This document shows, in pieces, positions 38,030-49,241 of a DNA stretch of 64,000 nt. Within the stretch, counting starts at the first letter, position 1; each line of letters opens with the position of its first letter. The position numbers and the translations under genes were made by a program. Source of the DNA: Schizophyllum amplum (Eukaryota > Basidiomycota > Agaricomycetes > Agaricales > Schizophyllaceae); NCBI GenBank assembly GCA_007026445.1, contig VDMD01000015.1, forward strand, positions 372,001-436,000, given 5' to 3'. The notes under the pieces were generated by a model. That model was not told the origin of the DNA, searched no databases, and was given only the letters and a program-made list of their open reading frames with translations.

Positions 38030-39405
38030 TTACGAGCTGACTTTCCACAATGGCTTCTTCTTCAGCTTGCGCGTCACGTGGACCGCGCTGCCGCCAAAGT
38101 TGCCTCCACCGAACGCGAGCACAACAGTCTCCTCGGTGCCCGCCGCGCGTGGGTTCGAGCGCTTGCGCACCTCGATGGTGTCTTTTGCGAATTTGAAGCG
38201 CGCTTGGTCGGTGCCTATAGCGAAGCGAGATGAGTAACTATACAGATACACAGCGAGCAGAAGCGCGTTTCGCCCCAGTAGAAAGTTTCGTAGCACGAAC
38301 GACACATACCAAATTGGAAGGTCGGCGACTCAACGGCGGACTTGAACATCTCGAAAGGTAGCCGGGAGAAAACCTGCATGAGGACGTCACGCCCGGATGG
38401 CTCGGACGGATCTTCATTCGCGCCAGTGAGGTCGAGGGTAGCGGGCAAGACGACGACAAGAAAGTTGAAAACGTCGCCCCGCAGCCGCTGCGTGTACAGG
38501 CCGAACAGCGACGTCGGTTGGGGTAACGGCGGCGGCGACGCGAGAGTAGGTGTCCCAGGTAGCATCGGCGTACCCGTACGCATGGGTGTACCAGCGCGTA
38601 TGGGTGTCGCGCTGCCGGGCGCGGCCTCTGGCACGTCGACGAAGTCGAGCCAGGAGCCGATGTTGTCCAGGCTGATGGATCGTCGGCAGACATCATAAGC
38701 GAACTCGCATAGGTCGTCCATGCCGCCGAGCAGACAAGCCGCGGCAAGCACGGCGCGCGCGTTCTCGGGATGGATGAGGCGGAGCGATGCCGACGAGTAG
38801 AGGTAGCCAAGCGCTATGGATGGCGAGGCGCGTCAATGAGCGGATTGCTTACAGGGGTCGGGCGACTGACCTATGGCGAAACCCTTTACGCAAAGATTAG
38901 TATACTAGCGCGGGTAGGATGCAAGGACGCACGTCTGGCGTGACCTCTCGGTCATGATCCAGGGGGACGTAGATAGCGCGCTGCCCGCCCGGCTGCAGCG
39001 TCGTTGACATCAAGTGGGCCAGGTAGGGTGACCGCGACAGGATGATCGAGTGCAGGCGATACATGTTTTGGTGGACGTGAAGGAGGATGTCCGAATAGTT
39101 CTGCGCGACGCGTCAGTACATCTCAGCTGCACCTAGAGTTCGACGACGTACCCCAGCCTGGAAGCCTGCCTGGTACAAGTGCTCGACAATCTCTTCATTG
39201 TGGTTGCCCGGGAAGCTGGCGAGGTCATAAGCGCTCAAGCGCCGACATAAGCCAAGACGCGCGCAAACACGCACCCGTTCCGCAGAGGCGCCGAGGAGGT
39301 CGCCTGCTGGTGCTCCGGAGACTCATGAGAGGAGCCCGCGCCGTTTACGTCGACCGAGCCGTTCTGGAGGCCATTGCCGAAAGTGTTTTGGGCGGTGCCG
39401 TTCAT
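38030..39405 (-). CDS. BTB/POZ domain protein
   Basis: A protein-protein interaction protein of the BTB fold, a family often used as adaptors for Cullin-3 ubiquitin ligases. ATG 39403-39405 (MNGTAQNTFGNG) is followed, after one intron, by AYDLASFPGNHNEEIVEHLYQAGFQ and then the BTB core YSDILLHVHQNMYRLHSIILSRSPYLAHLM. RLIHPENARAVLAAACLLGGMDDLCEFAYDVC continues the domain. The middle part has a repeated T/P-rich segment (GTPMRTGTPMLPGTP), and the C-terminal part (LPFEMFKSAVESPTFQF, then TVVLAFGGG) ends KVSS at 38030. About 390 residues. Some codons upstream of the chosen ATG are also open, but this start gives a normal leader. Confidence 0.8.
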
Positions 39406-40643
39406 CTCCTTTCCTTGAATATGTATCGCGAGCAGAGTGCGGGCTCGTCTTTCAGAGAGAGGAGAGCAGCTGGCGCGACAAGAAGGAAACGAGCAAAGGG
39501 GGGGCAAGGAGGGAGAGGAGGAGAACAAGGGCGCGAACTTCGAAGGAACGATCAGACTACCACAAACAGAGAACAACAAACACGCTTTGCACATTGTCTT
39601 CAACCTTCAACATCACTTCACCCTATGGCTTTCGATGCTCTGTCTCTATGCGGAATACAGTGGCTACACTCAAATGATTAACTGCTGCGACCTCGTCGAA
39701 GCTACATATATCTCGGACGTCAAGTCAAGAGCTGGGCTCAATCTGCGTCAATAATCAGCTTCCCGGCCCTAAAAAGCACCCATCCGACGCGACTCACCGA
39801 CTTCAGCGTGCTGGACGATCTATAAAGACACCTCTATACGTGCCAATCTCCTCAACCCTCTTTCCCCCGCGCTCGACAGGACACCCAGTCCATGGATGAA
39901 GAACACTGGGACGATTACGGACCCCACCAACCCAACGCACATCCCCACAAAGACCACGAAGATGACGAGGAACAATATGCCTGCAAGGGCGACCAGAGCC
40001 TCAGAGCTGCGCATCTGGCGATCCTACAAATCTCGCGCGCGATGGGTCCGGACTGTAATTGCGTCGGCGCGCACAGCGGCCGGCCGTTGTGGACCTGGCG
40101 ACTTGACTGTGCTGGGCGTTGCGTGTGGCTGCTCTCTCCCCGGCGAAGGCCATATATATACTGGGGAAGCCCTCGTCTTTGTCTTTCTACGACCGGCGAT
40201 CCAATCACTATAATCACCAGCAGGCGCTCTCATTCCCTTTCATCTGCATATGCACGGAAGATGTGACCAGCAGGGACAGGGCACGTTGAGCATAGATGAA
40301 TCGCAGAGATAGGCTTTCTACTGCTGCGTATACCAGGACAAAGCATCGTCACACGTTGGCGTGAACGAGGGCGCATTGCAATTGGACACCGGAAGTACAG
40401 TACTTTCTTCTGCAAAGGCCTTGCGTTATGCCCGCACGACACGCTATGCAAGTGCTGCCACGCCACCCCTCGATGTGCTCGAGGTCTCAAAACTGCGTTC
40501 GTCGAACAAGCGAGTTTAATAGAGGAAATGATGTCTCTATCCATCGTAAACCTGTGTGTTCATCAAAGATCCTCTGCTGCAGCGATACAAAGGTATAAGT
40601 AACCGACTTCTCGTGTCACTTCCACACGAACAATACAGTAGAC
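39406..40643. other. Intergenic region between the BTB and exchanger genes
   Basis: 1,238 bp. It holds the BTB promoter (purine-rich near 39480-39540), the possible small membrane ORF on minus at 39820-40014, and the 3' flank of the exchanger. A TATATATA stretch at 40152-40159 could serve either strand. Confidence 0.45.
39820..40014 (-). CDS. Possible small membrane protein, 64 residues
   Basis: Weak. A single-exon minus-strand frame, ATG at 40012-40014, whose residues 6-45 are strongly hydrophobic (ALVALAGILFLVIFVVFVG, then a second stretch VGSVIVPVFFIHGLGVL) followed by a basic tail. This is what a two-helix or hairpin membrane protein would look like, and a TATA-like run lies about 140 bp upstream on that strand. 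The opposite strand is also open with an acidic, His-rich frame, so the hydrophobicity may be a mirror of that. No family recognised. Confidence 0.25.
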   Translation of the reverse strand: MRSSEALVALAGILFLVIFVVFVGMCVGLVGSVIVPVFFIHGLGVLSSAGERGLRRLARIEVSL

Positions 40644-42642
40644 CTAGCACTGATCGAACAACTGGCTGACCGAAGTGCCTCCTTGCGGGTAGTACCAGAA
40701 CGAAAACGCCTACGAATCGCAATCAGTACCCATTCCTTTCCATAACCAACGAAAAAAACCACTTACAATCAAAACATATGTCCCGAACAGCAAGATCCCA
40801 CTCATGTAATGCGTCCGTCCATCCTCCGTCGCGAACCGCACCAACAGCACCGACAGGAACAGCGTCACCACCTCCAGCGGGTCGAACAGCAGCGACAGCG
40901 GCTTATTCGCTATCCACCCGATCAGCACCAGTACCGGGATCACGAAGAGCGCGATCTGGATGCACGAGCCGACGGAGACGGCGAGCGCGAGGTCGACCTT
41001 GTTGCGGTACGCGACGAAGACGGCGGTGACGTGCTCCGCGGCGTTGCCGACGATGGCGAGCAAAATGAGACCCAGCCATTCGGTGCTGACGCTGCCAGAC
41101 TGCCCGATACCCTCGAGGGAGTCGGTGAGTGCTTCCGCGGTTACGTCTGAGGCGATTGAGTGTTGAAAGGAGGAGGGAGATGGATGAAAGGTGACTAACA
41201 AGTGAGGCCGGTGGCGGCGACGAGGGAACCGATGGCGACGGCGAGGTTCATCTCCGGGCATTCCTTCTCCTCTTCGTCGTCGGACGCATCTGTCCGCCTG
41301 TGCAGCGCGGCTTCGACGTCCCTACGGGCTGCGGCCTGCACCATAAGCCGCTCACGAGCAGCGCGGAGCCTTCAGGAGTAGGTCAGCCACCGATCACCCG
41401 CAAGCCCAATAAGATGCACATACTTCATTTCCTCGTCTTTTTCGATCATTTTCGAGTTGGCTCCGGGAATCAGTGGACTCCTGTTACCCCTTCCAAGTGC
41501 CGCCGCACTCCCGAAAGGCAGCGAGTTTGCACGTCGACCGGGCTGCGTAGACGACTTTCGTGTCGCAAGCTCCGGAGCCGCCACCGGCGCCGGCTGTGGA
41601 GCCGCCATCTGCGCCGTCCGACCGCGCTCCGGTGATGACGAGCGCGAAGACGAGCGGGAGGTCCTCGGCGAGTCGTTCAGCACGTCGTTCTCCGGGTTGT
41701 ACAGATATGTATGACTGTACAGCTGGAAGACCATGTAGGAGATGTAGATGAAGATGAGGATGAGCGCGCTCCCGCGGGACATCTGCAGGATAATGTCGCG
41801 CTCCTCATCCTCGCCGCTCGCCTGCTCGATCGCGAACGCGAAGACGGTGGGGATGACGAGTGCGATGACGGCGAGGGTTAAAAGGGACGTGTTGAGCTGC
41901 GCGGCGGTCTGCTGGAACTCCTGCTCGGAGAAGCGGACGCCGCCGACGATGAAGGCCATGCCGGTGACGAGGAGCAGGTTGGAGAGTAATCCGCCGAGGA
42001 GGGAGGCCTGAACGACGCGGATCTCACATTTGACGAGCAGGAGGATGGCGATGATAAACTCGGTGGCGTTGCCGAGGGAGGCGTTGATGAGCCCACCGAG
42101 CGCGTCACCCGTATAGAGTGCGATGGTCTCTGTTCCATGACCAAGCATACCGGCAAGGGGGATGACGCCTAGGAGCGCCATGGCAAAGACAGCCTGCGTA
42201 TAGGTCAGTAAACCGCGCACACGATCACAATCCTGGCACGTACCCCGTCCTCCTGATTGGTATAGTGAAGAGCCCATGCGATGGGGTTGAAGATGAGCAG
42301 CACGTTTATCCAGCTGTAGGTGAGTGCAGACCTGACACTCTCCTTCCAGCCTGGGGCTGGGCCGCGCGTGTTCGCGGGGCGGATGAACAGGCTCTTGGTG
42401 AGCTTGCGCGAGAAGGGGGGCGGGCGAATAACACGTTGCGTCGTCGCAGCGCTTTCCCCCGTCGTATGGGTTCCCGTCTGATGCAGCTCGACGCCGTTGC
42501 CCTTACGGTGGGCCGGCGCATCGTCGTCGTTGTGGTCGTTGGCGCCGCCGTCGGGCTCGGGGGAGCTCGCGGCGAAGCGCTTCTCGTCGTGGGCGTCTGT
42601 TAGGACAGCATTAGATTCATGCTCGTCAGTCGTGTTTGGCAT
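40644..42642 (-). CDS. Vacuolar Ca2+/H+ exchanger (CAX family)
   Basis: Cation/proton antiporter that loads Ca2+ into the vacuole using the proton gradient. Seen: a hydrophilic N-terminus, a first repeat with GDALGGLINASLGNATEFIIAILLL, further helices, an acidic and Ser-rich central loop (NSKMIEKDEEM, EEEKECPEMNL), then a second repeat with EWLGLILLAIVGNAAEHVTAVFVA. The GNA-E motifs of the two repeats carry the Glu residues of the ion site. The last helices end SVSQLFDQC at the stop 40644-40646. About 11 membrane segments, as usual. Four or more short introns. The start is taken as ATG 42640-42642 (MPNTTDEHES); an in-frame ATG at 42684 would add 14 residues. Confidence 0.93.
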
Positions 42643-43423
42643 TCCTTGGCGATGGGGGAACGAAGGGTCGACAGGGGTACACACATTATTGTCGTCTCCT
42701 TTTATCCACGCGTTGGCTTGGCGGCCGTTGTCGTCACCGCCGCCACGTGGTGTGACGCATCAGGCATTCCCAAAGCGCCGGAGTTGAACCCAAGGTTGAA
42801 CCTGAGGCCTGAGAACCTGTGATGCAACCACTATGTATTATCGCCAGCCGCCAGGATGGGCTCGCTCACGCACAGCAAGAGTCGTAATACACTGTACAGC
42901 CACACGCACAAGTCGATTGAAGGCAGAGAAAGGCAGAGAGCGGGACATCTCCGCGCAATTGTCTCCGAAAAGGCAGTTGATGGCCATCATGATCAGTTCG
43001 TCGGCATTAACCTCAATCAGTTCGTCGGCATTGCCACAATTTGAGGTTTGACTCCCTCGGTCCTCGGTTTGCCCTCAGCGAATCAGCCCAGTGATTCTGA
43101 AGCCACGAAGGCGGCTCGTAGTCCAGTAGGTCGCTGCATAGGTCGCTCCCCCAGCAACCTGAAGACAGTTGGCCTTTCAATTATTCAAATTCACTGTACA
43201 TGCATGGTATAAAACAGGATGATATACATTGTCCATCACTGACGAGCGACCGTAGCAATAAGTGTGGGTGGGCGAGCTTGGAGACCTGGATGTGTCAATA
43301 AGACTAGTCAACGATAAGTAGATGGCGCAGGCTCTCTGAGTCTCACCTAAAGTTCCCATTTTCGGCGCTTTCGCGAGGCTTCATCAACACTACATGGCAA
43401 GTTGTGGCCCTCACAAAACATTT
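42643..43423. other. Intergenic region upstream of the exchanger
   Basis: 781 bp; no gene seen. It contains two copies of ATCAGTTCGTCGGCATT (about 42992 and 43016) in tandem. Confidence 0.5.
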
Positions 43424-43801
43424 TCAACGAGCGGTCTTAGCTGCATTCGCTACCCTCAACATGCCGGCGAGGACCTTGGCTGCCTCCACATCCTCTGCAC
43501 TGAGCTCCTGTCGTGACGGGGCCGGCGCGGCAGCGTGAGGATGAGATGCTTGCGGATGGGAGGCGCTGCGAGGCGACACGGTCGTGGCGTAGTCCTGCAT
43601 GGGGGGAGCAGGGCCTGGGGGATATTGCACAGCAGGAGCGACGGAGTTGTGCGTGCGAGGAGTGGCGCAGTGCGTGCGAGGAGCGGCAGTACTGGACGAG
43701 CGTGGCGCGGCAGCACTGGACGAGCGAGCCGCCGGATTGCAACACGGACGGTCGTAGCAGTTCAGTTTGGTCAGGTAGCCGGAAGAGGGTGCGTGAGACA
43801 T
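43424..43801 (-). CDS. Small Ser/Ala/Pro-rich orphan protein (C)
   Basis: A 125-residue single-exon frame from ATG 43799-43801 (MSHAPSSGYLTKLNCYDRPC) to the stop at 43424-43426. The middle is low complexity (repeated SSSAAAPR and TH-rich units), and the end has a helical segment ELSAEDVEAAKVLAGMLRVA. The N-terminus resembles that of the orphan at 21549, and the helix follows the same spacing of hydrophobic residues as in the other two orphans. The presumed leader contains a 23-bp minisatellite. A longer in-frame ATG at 44038 would translate the minisatellite and is less likely. Function unknown. Confidence 0.5.
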   Translation of the reverse strand: MSHAPSSGYLTKLNCYDRPCCNPAARSSSAAAPRSSSTAAPRTHCATPRTHNSVAPAVQYPPGPAPPMQDYATTVSPRSASHPQASHPHAAAPAPSRQELSAEDVEAAKVLAGMLRVANAAKTAR

Positions 43802-44531
43802 GGTGAGGAATTTTCTCGAGGACGTAAACGGACGGCAGAGCAGGCAAGGATGAGACGGCAGAGCGTGCAAGGATGAGACGGCAGAGAGGGCAAGGATGAG
43901 ACGGAAGAGCAGGCAAGGATGAGACGGCTCCTGCAAGGCTGTCAGCGTGTGCAGGTCGTCAAAAAACGGCGGGCAAAGTGAGCTGAGGATACCACAGCGA
44001 GCAGAGTCCATTATATATGCCGCGACCGGTCCATTCACGGTTGGTCACAAAGCACCGGTACCAGACGTTCGAACCTGAGTATCAGCGTGGACGTCGAAAA
44101 ATATGACCGTGCCCTGCGCCCAACAATAGGAGCGTGAGCGTCAAAGGCCTTCGGGCTGACTGTCATGAATGGTAGTGCACTCATAGACACAATAGCGCGA
44201 GGACCCCTGCAGAACCCTTGCTGGAAAGGATGTCTACCTCGGCATATTATTGGATGCTGGTTGTGTAGAACAAAAGACCTTTCGCAAAAAAACTCCGGTG
44301 TTCTTGGACTCGCGAGGGGGAACTCATCCTGGACTGGCGAGGGCGACTCGTCCTGTATAAGCAAGAACGTGCGTCACATCCATAAGCGCATTGTATGTTA
44401 CATACCGACAAGATGATAAGCAGCAGCCTTGCAGTACACGCGACCAAAGACAGGCGGTCCACCGCCCAAACCGCCAACCGAAGCCGCCGACCAAAGAGCC
44501 CGGCAGCACCTCTGCAAACCCAGCAGCATCC
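43802..44531. other. Intergenic region with a minisatellite
   Basis: 730 bp between the orphan gene and Sen34, both minus. It contains the 23-bp array below and a TATA-like stretch near 44012-44019; the rest is unremarkable. Confidence 0.5.
43831..43922. repeat. 23-bp minisatellite, four copies
   Basis: Units begin GACGGCAGAG or GACGGAAGAG and end CAAGGATGA; the middle three or four bases vary. It lies just before the ATG of the orphan gene, so it is probably in its 5' leader. Confidence 0.88.
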
Positions 44532-45606
44532 TCAACCAAACCCGGCCCACTCGATAGACAGATACGACACCGTACGTTTCTCGTCGTCCCAGCTGCACAA
44601 AAGATGCGCTTTCTTGGTCGCCGTGCCCAGCCGGCCGTGTGCCACGATTTCCATAGGTCGCATAGGCGCGTCGGGCGCCTCGATGACCGTTGCTGCGAAG
44701 TGGGAGTGGTAGCGGAGGGGGTCGCCTGCGGGTGGGCGTTAGTGTTCAACGAGACAAAGACCATACGAAAGACACTGAGTCCAGATGAGAGATACCGACC
44801 AGGATAGACCAGATAATCCGCGCCAAAGCGGATACCGATGCCCATGAAGAAGCCCTGCTCCCACATATCACGAAAGACGCCGTACTGCGCGCGGTCCTGC
44901 AGCGTTTCTGGGTACATCCAGAGCCCGGCCGCGCGCGCGGCGTCGAGCGTCGCATACGCTTTACCTTCTGGCTCATACCACGGCATCCCCGTCGACGAGG
45001 CGGGCAGCGAGATGGTGAACACGGACGCCTGCGCGGCCGGAACTGCATCTTCTTCTGGCTGTTGCGGGGCAAAGACGGCCGAGTCGTCCGCCTGCTGCGT
45101 CTTGGCGGCGCGCTTCGCCTCGCGCGCCTTGCGCTTGCGGACGGCCTCCTCGGACATGGACTTGTCCGCGGCGTTCGTGTGGCGGGAGCGCGCGAGCTCC
45201 TCCGCGGCGGTAAGCTGTGACTCGATGTCTGCGGTCTGCAGGTCTGCCCAGCGGTTTGCCTCTGCCTGGGAAGGGAAGCGGTGGGAGAGCGCGTCGTCGA
45301 CGAGGACAGCGAAGCCTGGGGAGTGGTCAGACAAGCTATGCACGGGGACGTGATTGTTTACCTTTGTCAACCAAGAGGGCGACCTCTTGTGGCATGAGGA
45401 CGAGGGGAACGCCAAGAAAGGCATTTTGTTGTGCGAGCCGGGGGAGAGTGCCGGTCAAGAGACCACAGATGCGGTGTTGGGAGCGAATGACGGCGATGTC
45501 TGCGCTGGGTGCTGTGAGCAAGAGCGATAATGTCTATGTGTCGGTTACCATCGACATCCCAAACGAAAGCGCGGCGGTTGGAGACGGTGATCCTGACAGG
45601 CGCCAT
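44532..45606 (-). CDS. SEN34: tRNA-splicing endonuclease subunit Sen34
   Basis: Catalytic subunit that cuts the 3' splice site of intron-containing tRNAs in the Sen2-Sen15-Sen34-Sen54 complex. Seen: ATG 45604-45606 with APVRITVSNRRAFVWDVD; then IRSQHRICGLLTGTLPRLAQQNAFLGVPLVLMPQEVALLVDKG, the N-terminal domain; a charged middle rich in Ala, Lys and Arg; and the nuclease domain GFFMGIGIRFGADYLVYPG, then DPLRYHSHFAATV, ending with a KKAHLL lysine and SIEWAGFG. The Tyr (LVYPG), His (HSHF) and Lys (TKKAH) of the catalytic triad are all present. The last intron falls inside YPG/DPL. It shares a 73-bp divergent promoter with the next gene. Confidence 0.93.
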
Positions 45607-45679
45607 CGCGGCGGGTGCTAGGAATGAATCGATCGACGGAGCACCGGGCCGGGTGCGCGCGTCCTTGCTCCCGACTCCG

Positions 45680-46165
45680 ATGGCGTCCCCGGCCTCGGCA
45701 GACGACGGCTCGCACCCGCTCATCGTCTTCCAGCGCGCGCTCGACAGTCACGTGCGGCGGACAGAGCACTGGGGCCTCGCCCTCCTCCTCTCCCGCACAG
45801 ACGCCCGCATATTCGAGATCGTCGGCAACACAGACTCCTTCGGCTACGTCCCCCGCCCCGCCCGCCAGTACGCCGCAGACCCCGCCTGGCGCGGCGGCTA
45901 CACCGTCGGCCGCGTCGCACCCAAGGACATCGACGCGCTGGACGCACGCCTCCGCGCCCTCCCCATCGTCCGCAACGACCCAGAGTTCGACTGCCAGACA
46001 TGGGTCCTCGCCGCCCTCCGCATCCTCAAGCAGGACGGCCTCGTCGAGCCAGAGATCGATGTCCGCGAGGCTGTCGTCCGCGAGGAGCTCGAGAAGGAGA
46101 AGGAGCGCTGGGAGGCCGCAGACGACACAGCCGATGAGCGTCTGTTCCCTCATCCGAGCAGATGA
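45680..46165 (+). CDS. Uncharacterised fungal protein with FDCQTWV motif
   Basis: A 161-residue single-exon protein. Seen: TEHWGLALLLSRTDARIFEIVG, a GGYTVGRV strand, LRALPIVRNDPEFDCQTWVLAALRILKQDGLV and a charged C-terminal helix. The order His-Trp near the N-terminus and FDCQTWV later is shared with a common group of unnamed fungal proteins and is reminiscent of papain-like folds, though no activity is known. ATG 45680 is chosen because it lies after the Sen34 start on the other strand; an open frame continues to 45530 inside the Sen34 first exon. The two start codons are only 73 bp apart. Confidence 0.7.
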   Translation: MASPASADDGSHPLIVFQRALDSHVRRTEHWGLALLLSRTDARIFEIVGNTDSFGYVPRPARQYAADPAWRGGYTVGRVAPKDIDALDARLRALPIVRNDPEFDCQTWVLAALRILKQDGLVEPEIDVREAVVREELEKEKERWEAADDTADERLFPHPSR

Positions 46166-46365
46166 TCCTACACATCCTTCCCCGATCACACTCTCGATAT
46201 GGACGCTTGCTTGACGGACAACCGTACTTATGTTTTCCATTATATCCTTTAATTGTAAGACCTGTAGCACCCACTGTGCATCTACAACGGACCTTGGGGG
46301 ATACTTGTTGACATGTAATCACACACCCCCAGTCAGATAAGCAAGCAATAACTACCATCGCGTCT

Positions 46366-48643
46366 CTAATCCGCCTTACGCCTCCCAATCTGCACTCTAG
46401 TGGCAGTCGGACGCGCCGCAAATGCTCTGCTTGCACTGCCGCTACCACCCAACCCACCACTGCCACTCTCCCCCTGCTCCAAGCTCTCCTCCGCCCCGTC
46501 GCTCATCCCCCGCCGATGCCCTGTTGGCTTCGCATTCCCTCCATCATGCCCCCTCGCCTTCCCGCCCCCGCCCACACTCACCGCCCTCACCACCCAGTCG
46601 TTCAGCCACATTACCAGCGCGAACACCCGCAGGCGGATGGGGACGAACGGTGAGGGGTGATGCGTCTCGGAGGAGCCGGGGTTGTAGGGGTCCGTGGGCA
46701 CGGGCCGCGCGCGCATGGCCATGATGATGTACTGCGGAAGGTGAGTACGACGGAGCAAGACGATAAGGACGAGACGATTGCAGGATGCTAAAGCAGAGCG
46801 GCGAGGAGAACCTACACTGACGAGCGAGGTAACGGGAAGTACGAGGAATACAGTACGCACCATCGGGAACACCAGCGCGAATATTGCCCCATTCGCAAGC
46901 CCCGTGCCACACGTGCATAGCAGCGACGCGGGTAGCCCTGTGCAAGACGATTTAGTACGCGCGATATTCGACGCGTTGGTGCGCGGACCCGGCGCCTACT
47001 GTCCCCATCGCATATCGCAAAAATGGCAAGAGACACACGCACCAAACGCAAAGAAATACGCCCACCGCTCCTCCAGATAACGCACGCGTCTCGCCAGCGC
47101 CATATTCCGCGCGATCCACACGAACCTGCGCTCGCGGTCAGCGCGGCCAGACCCCAGCCACGCCACAATGCACGCACTCAAAGCAGTAGTACCTGCAAGG
47201 AGGGATGCGTCAGTGCGCTAACCTACACATCGTGTGAAAAGCAAAAGGAAAGCGACAGTGCAGGTTCACAGCCCGACACCTCGCTACAGAGTCGACTCCT
47301 GCCTCATGATCCCCGCTCAGAAAAAAATCAATCATAAAATCCCACTCACGCATCCACCCAGCACAAAAACGCCAACTCCATCGGACGCCCAACGCGTGGC
47401 ACCATCCCCAGCGCCAGCGACAGCGCTACGGATGTGATCACCATCACCCCGCGGTATGCGCTGGTCGCGATAGCGCGGAGCATGCCCGCGTAGGACTGGG
47501 ACGGCGGCGCAGCGGCGCGCGAGCCGTGCTGCAGCGCGAAGGTGCGCTTGGCGATGAGGGTGCACCAGGTGCTCTGGAGAGAGGGAAAAGTCAGCGGGGG
47601 TGGGTGGGGTAGTGGAGAAAGAGTGGGGATGCGTCAGTTGGTTGCATCAACACTTTCGCCCGCGAAATACATTAGTTCATGGATAAGTCCAGGCTGCCCT
47701 CGCTCCTGGTATACACCTTTTGCCTCACTCACATTCAGATAGAAAGATGTCCCGACGACCGGCAGCAACCACAGCGCCTGGTAAAACCAGCCCACATTAC
47801 GGTGCACCCAGCGGGTTTGGCCGTGCAGCAACGGCGCGAGCAGCAGGTCGAAGCCGTAGATAGACGCCAGAGACAGCAGGTTGAGGAGGAGCGACTTCAC
47901 GATGTTCGCGCGGATCTCTTGGTCGCTGAGGGTTTGAGATGCGTCGTAGGTGGTACAGGGCGGCGACGGGGGCGAGGGAGAGGGGGATGTAGATGGAAGT
48001 AAACACAGACGTCCAATTTGCAGGCAGAGAAGCAACGTGAAGAAGCGAGCGACGAAATTCAAGAGTCGTGCATAGAGAAAACACAGATCAGCTCATCTGT
48101 ATCTCACACAACATACATAACCGCACACACTGACCTCATAATCGTCGCATACACCAGATCCCACCGAAATGCATCGCGCAGCCCGTGCCATGCCCAGGTC
48201 AGCTGCAGCCACACCGTTTCCTGCAGGGAGAGGAACTTGGGGTATGCAGCGCGCGCTGAGGTGTAGGTGGCGGGAGGGGCGGGGAAGCCAGGAGATGAGG
48301 GGGGATAGCCAGCTGGAGATGCAGGAAAGCCAGATGAAGCGGGGAAGCCAGCTGGTGCAAGGAAGGCTGATGGGGAAGCGGGGAAAGTAGATGATGCAGG
48401 GCTTGACGAGGAGGGAGGACCAATCGCCGATGATGAATAACCCCCTCGCGATGGAGAGTGGCCTGGCCGAGATGGAGAGTAGCCCGCCCGCGAGGGCGAA
48501 TGTGCTGCTTGTGAGGCCGGATAGCCCGCTCTACTGGCGGCCGCTTGGCCTGTCGGCGGGGCTGCCGATGCACCCTGCCCTGAGGAAGATGGATCCTGTG
48601 AGGGGTATACCCTAGGAGACCGTGGAGGACGTCGTTGCGACAT
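46366..48643 (-). CDS. EI24-domain membrane protein
   Basis: Multi-pass membrane protein of the EI24/CysZ-like superfamily; animal EI24 (EPG-4) is an ER protein in autophagy. Seen: a 150-residue N-terminus of Ser/Pro/Gly-rich units (SPSRAGYSPSRPGHSPSRGG, then FPASP-type repeats), QETVWLQLTWAWHGLRDAFRWDLV, several hydrophobic helices, RWVHRNVGWFYQALWLLPVVGTSFYLN (typical of the family), STWCTLIAKRTFALQHG, more helices, FPMVRTVFLVLPVTSLVS, VPTDPYNPGS and a Gly/Ser tail ending at 46366. About seven short introns. The start is ATG 48641-48643. The repetitive N-terminus is probably disordered and cytosolic. Confidence 0.8.
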
Positions 48644-49241
48644 GATGGTGGTCGCGGATAAGTCGCGTCACTGACGCGAGGCGCGACGTCGCCCGAGGGT
48701 GAGGACGCCACAAAGCACGTGCGGTTGCCGCAGGCGGGTCTTGGGTGGTTCAACTTCGAGTCTCGAGTCTCTCGCCCTTTGCGTTGAAGCGTCGTCGGGC
48801 TTTCTTCTGGTCACTGCTAGTCCACTCGCAATCCCCTGCCTCTCTTCACAACCTGTTTCCGGAACGTAGCATCATATAAACATAACTTATACAGTACGCT
48901 GCATGGCTACTGCTACGCATCCTACATACTCTATAATCTAGCATGCGCTACAACGTTCGGGATGATACATACAAGAAGCGAAGAAACGAAACAGGACACA
49001 TCGATATAAAAAAGAAAATAGAGCGGGAACGAGCATGGCAGACCGGGACAAGGGCCCATGCCCACGGCTGAACATTGTACCAAGCCTGGGACAGGGAAGG
49101 GAGATGGCTAGTGGGAAGTGGGACGAGCCTCGGGAACTGCGCGGATGGAGTAGGTAAGGATAGGGAAATAAGGGGTGGGGGAACATGTACAGACACCAAA
49201 GGCGAGGCAAGAGGACACGACGCGAGGGTATATGCGCCCGT
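48644..49241. other. Intergenic region
   Basis: 598 bp between the EI24-type gene start and the end of the first H1 gene. Nothing distinct seen. Confidence 0.5.

Noticed and set aside
39892..40266. Plus-strand 124-residue frame beginning MDEEHWDDYG
   Set aside because: Only the acidic start looks protein-like; the rest has stray Cys/Trp/Arg composition and no family.
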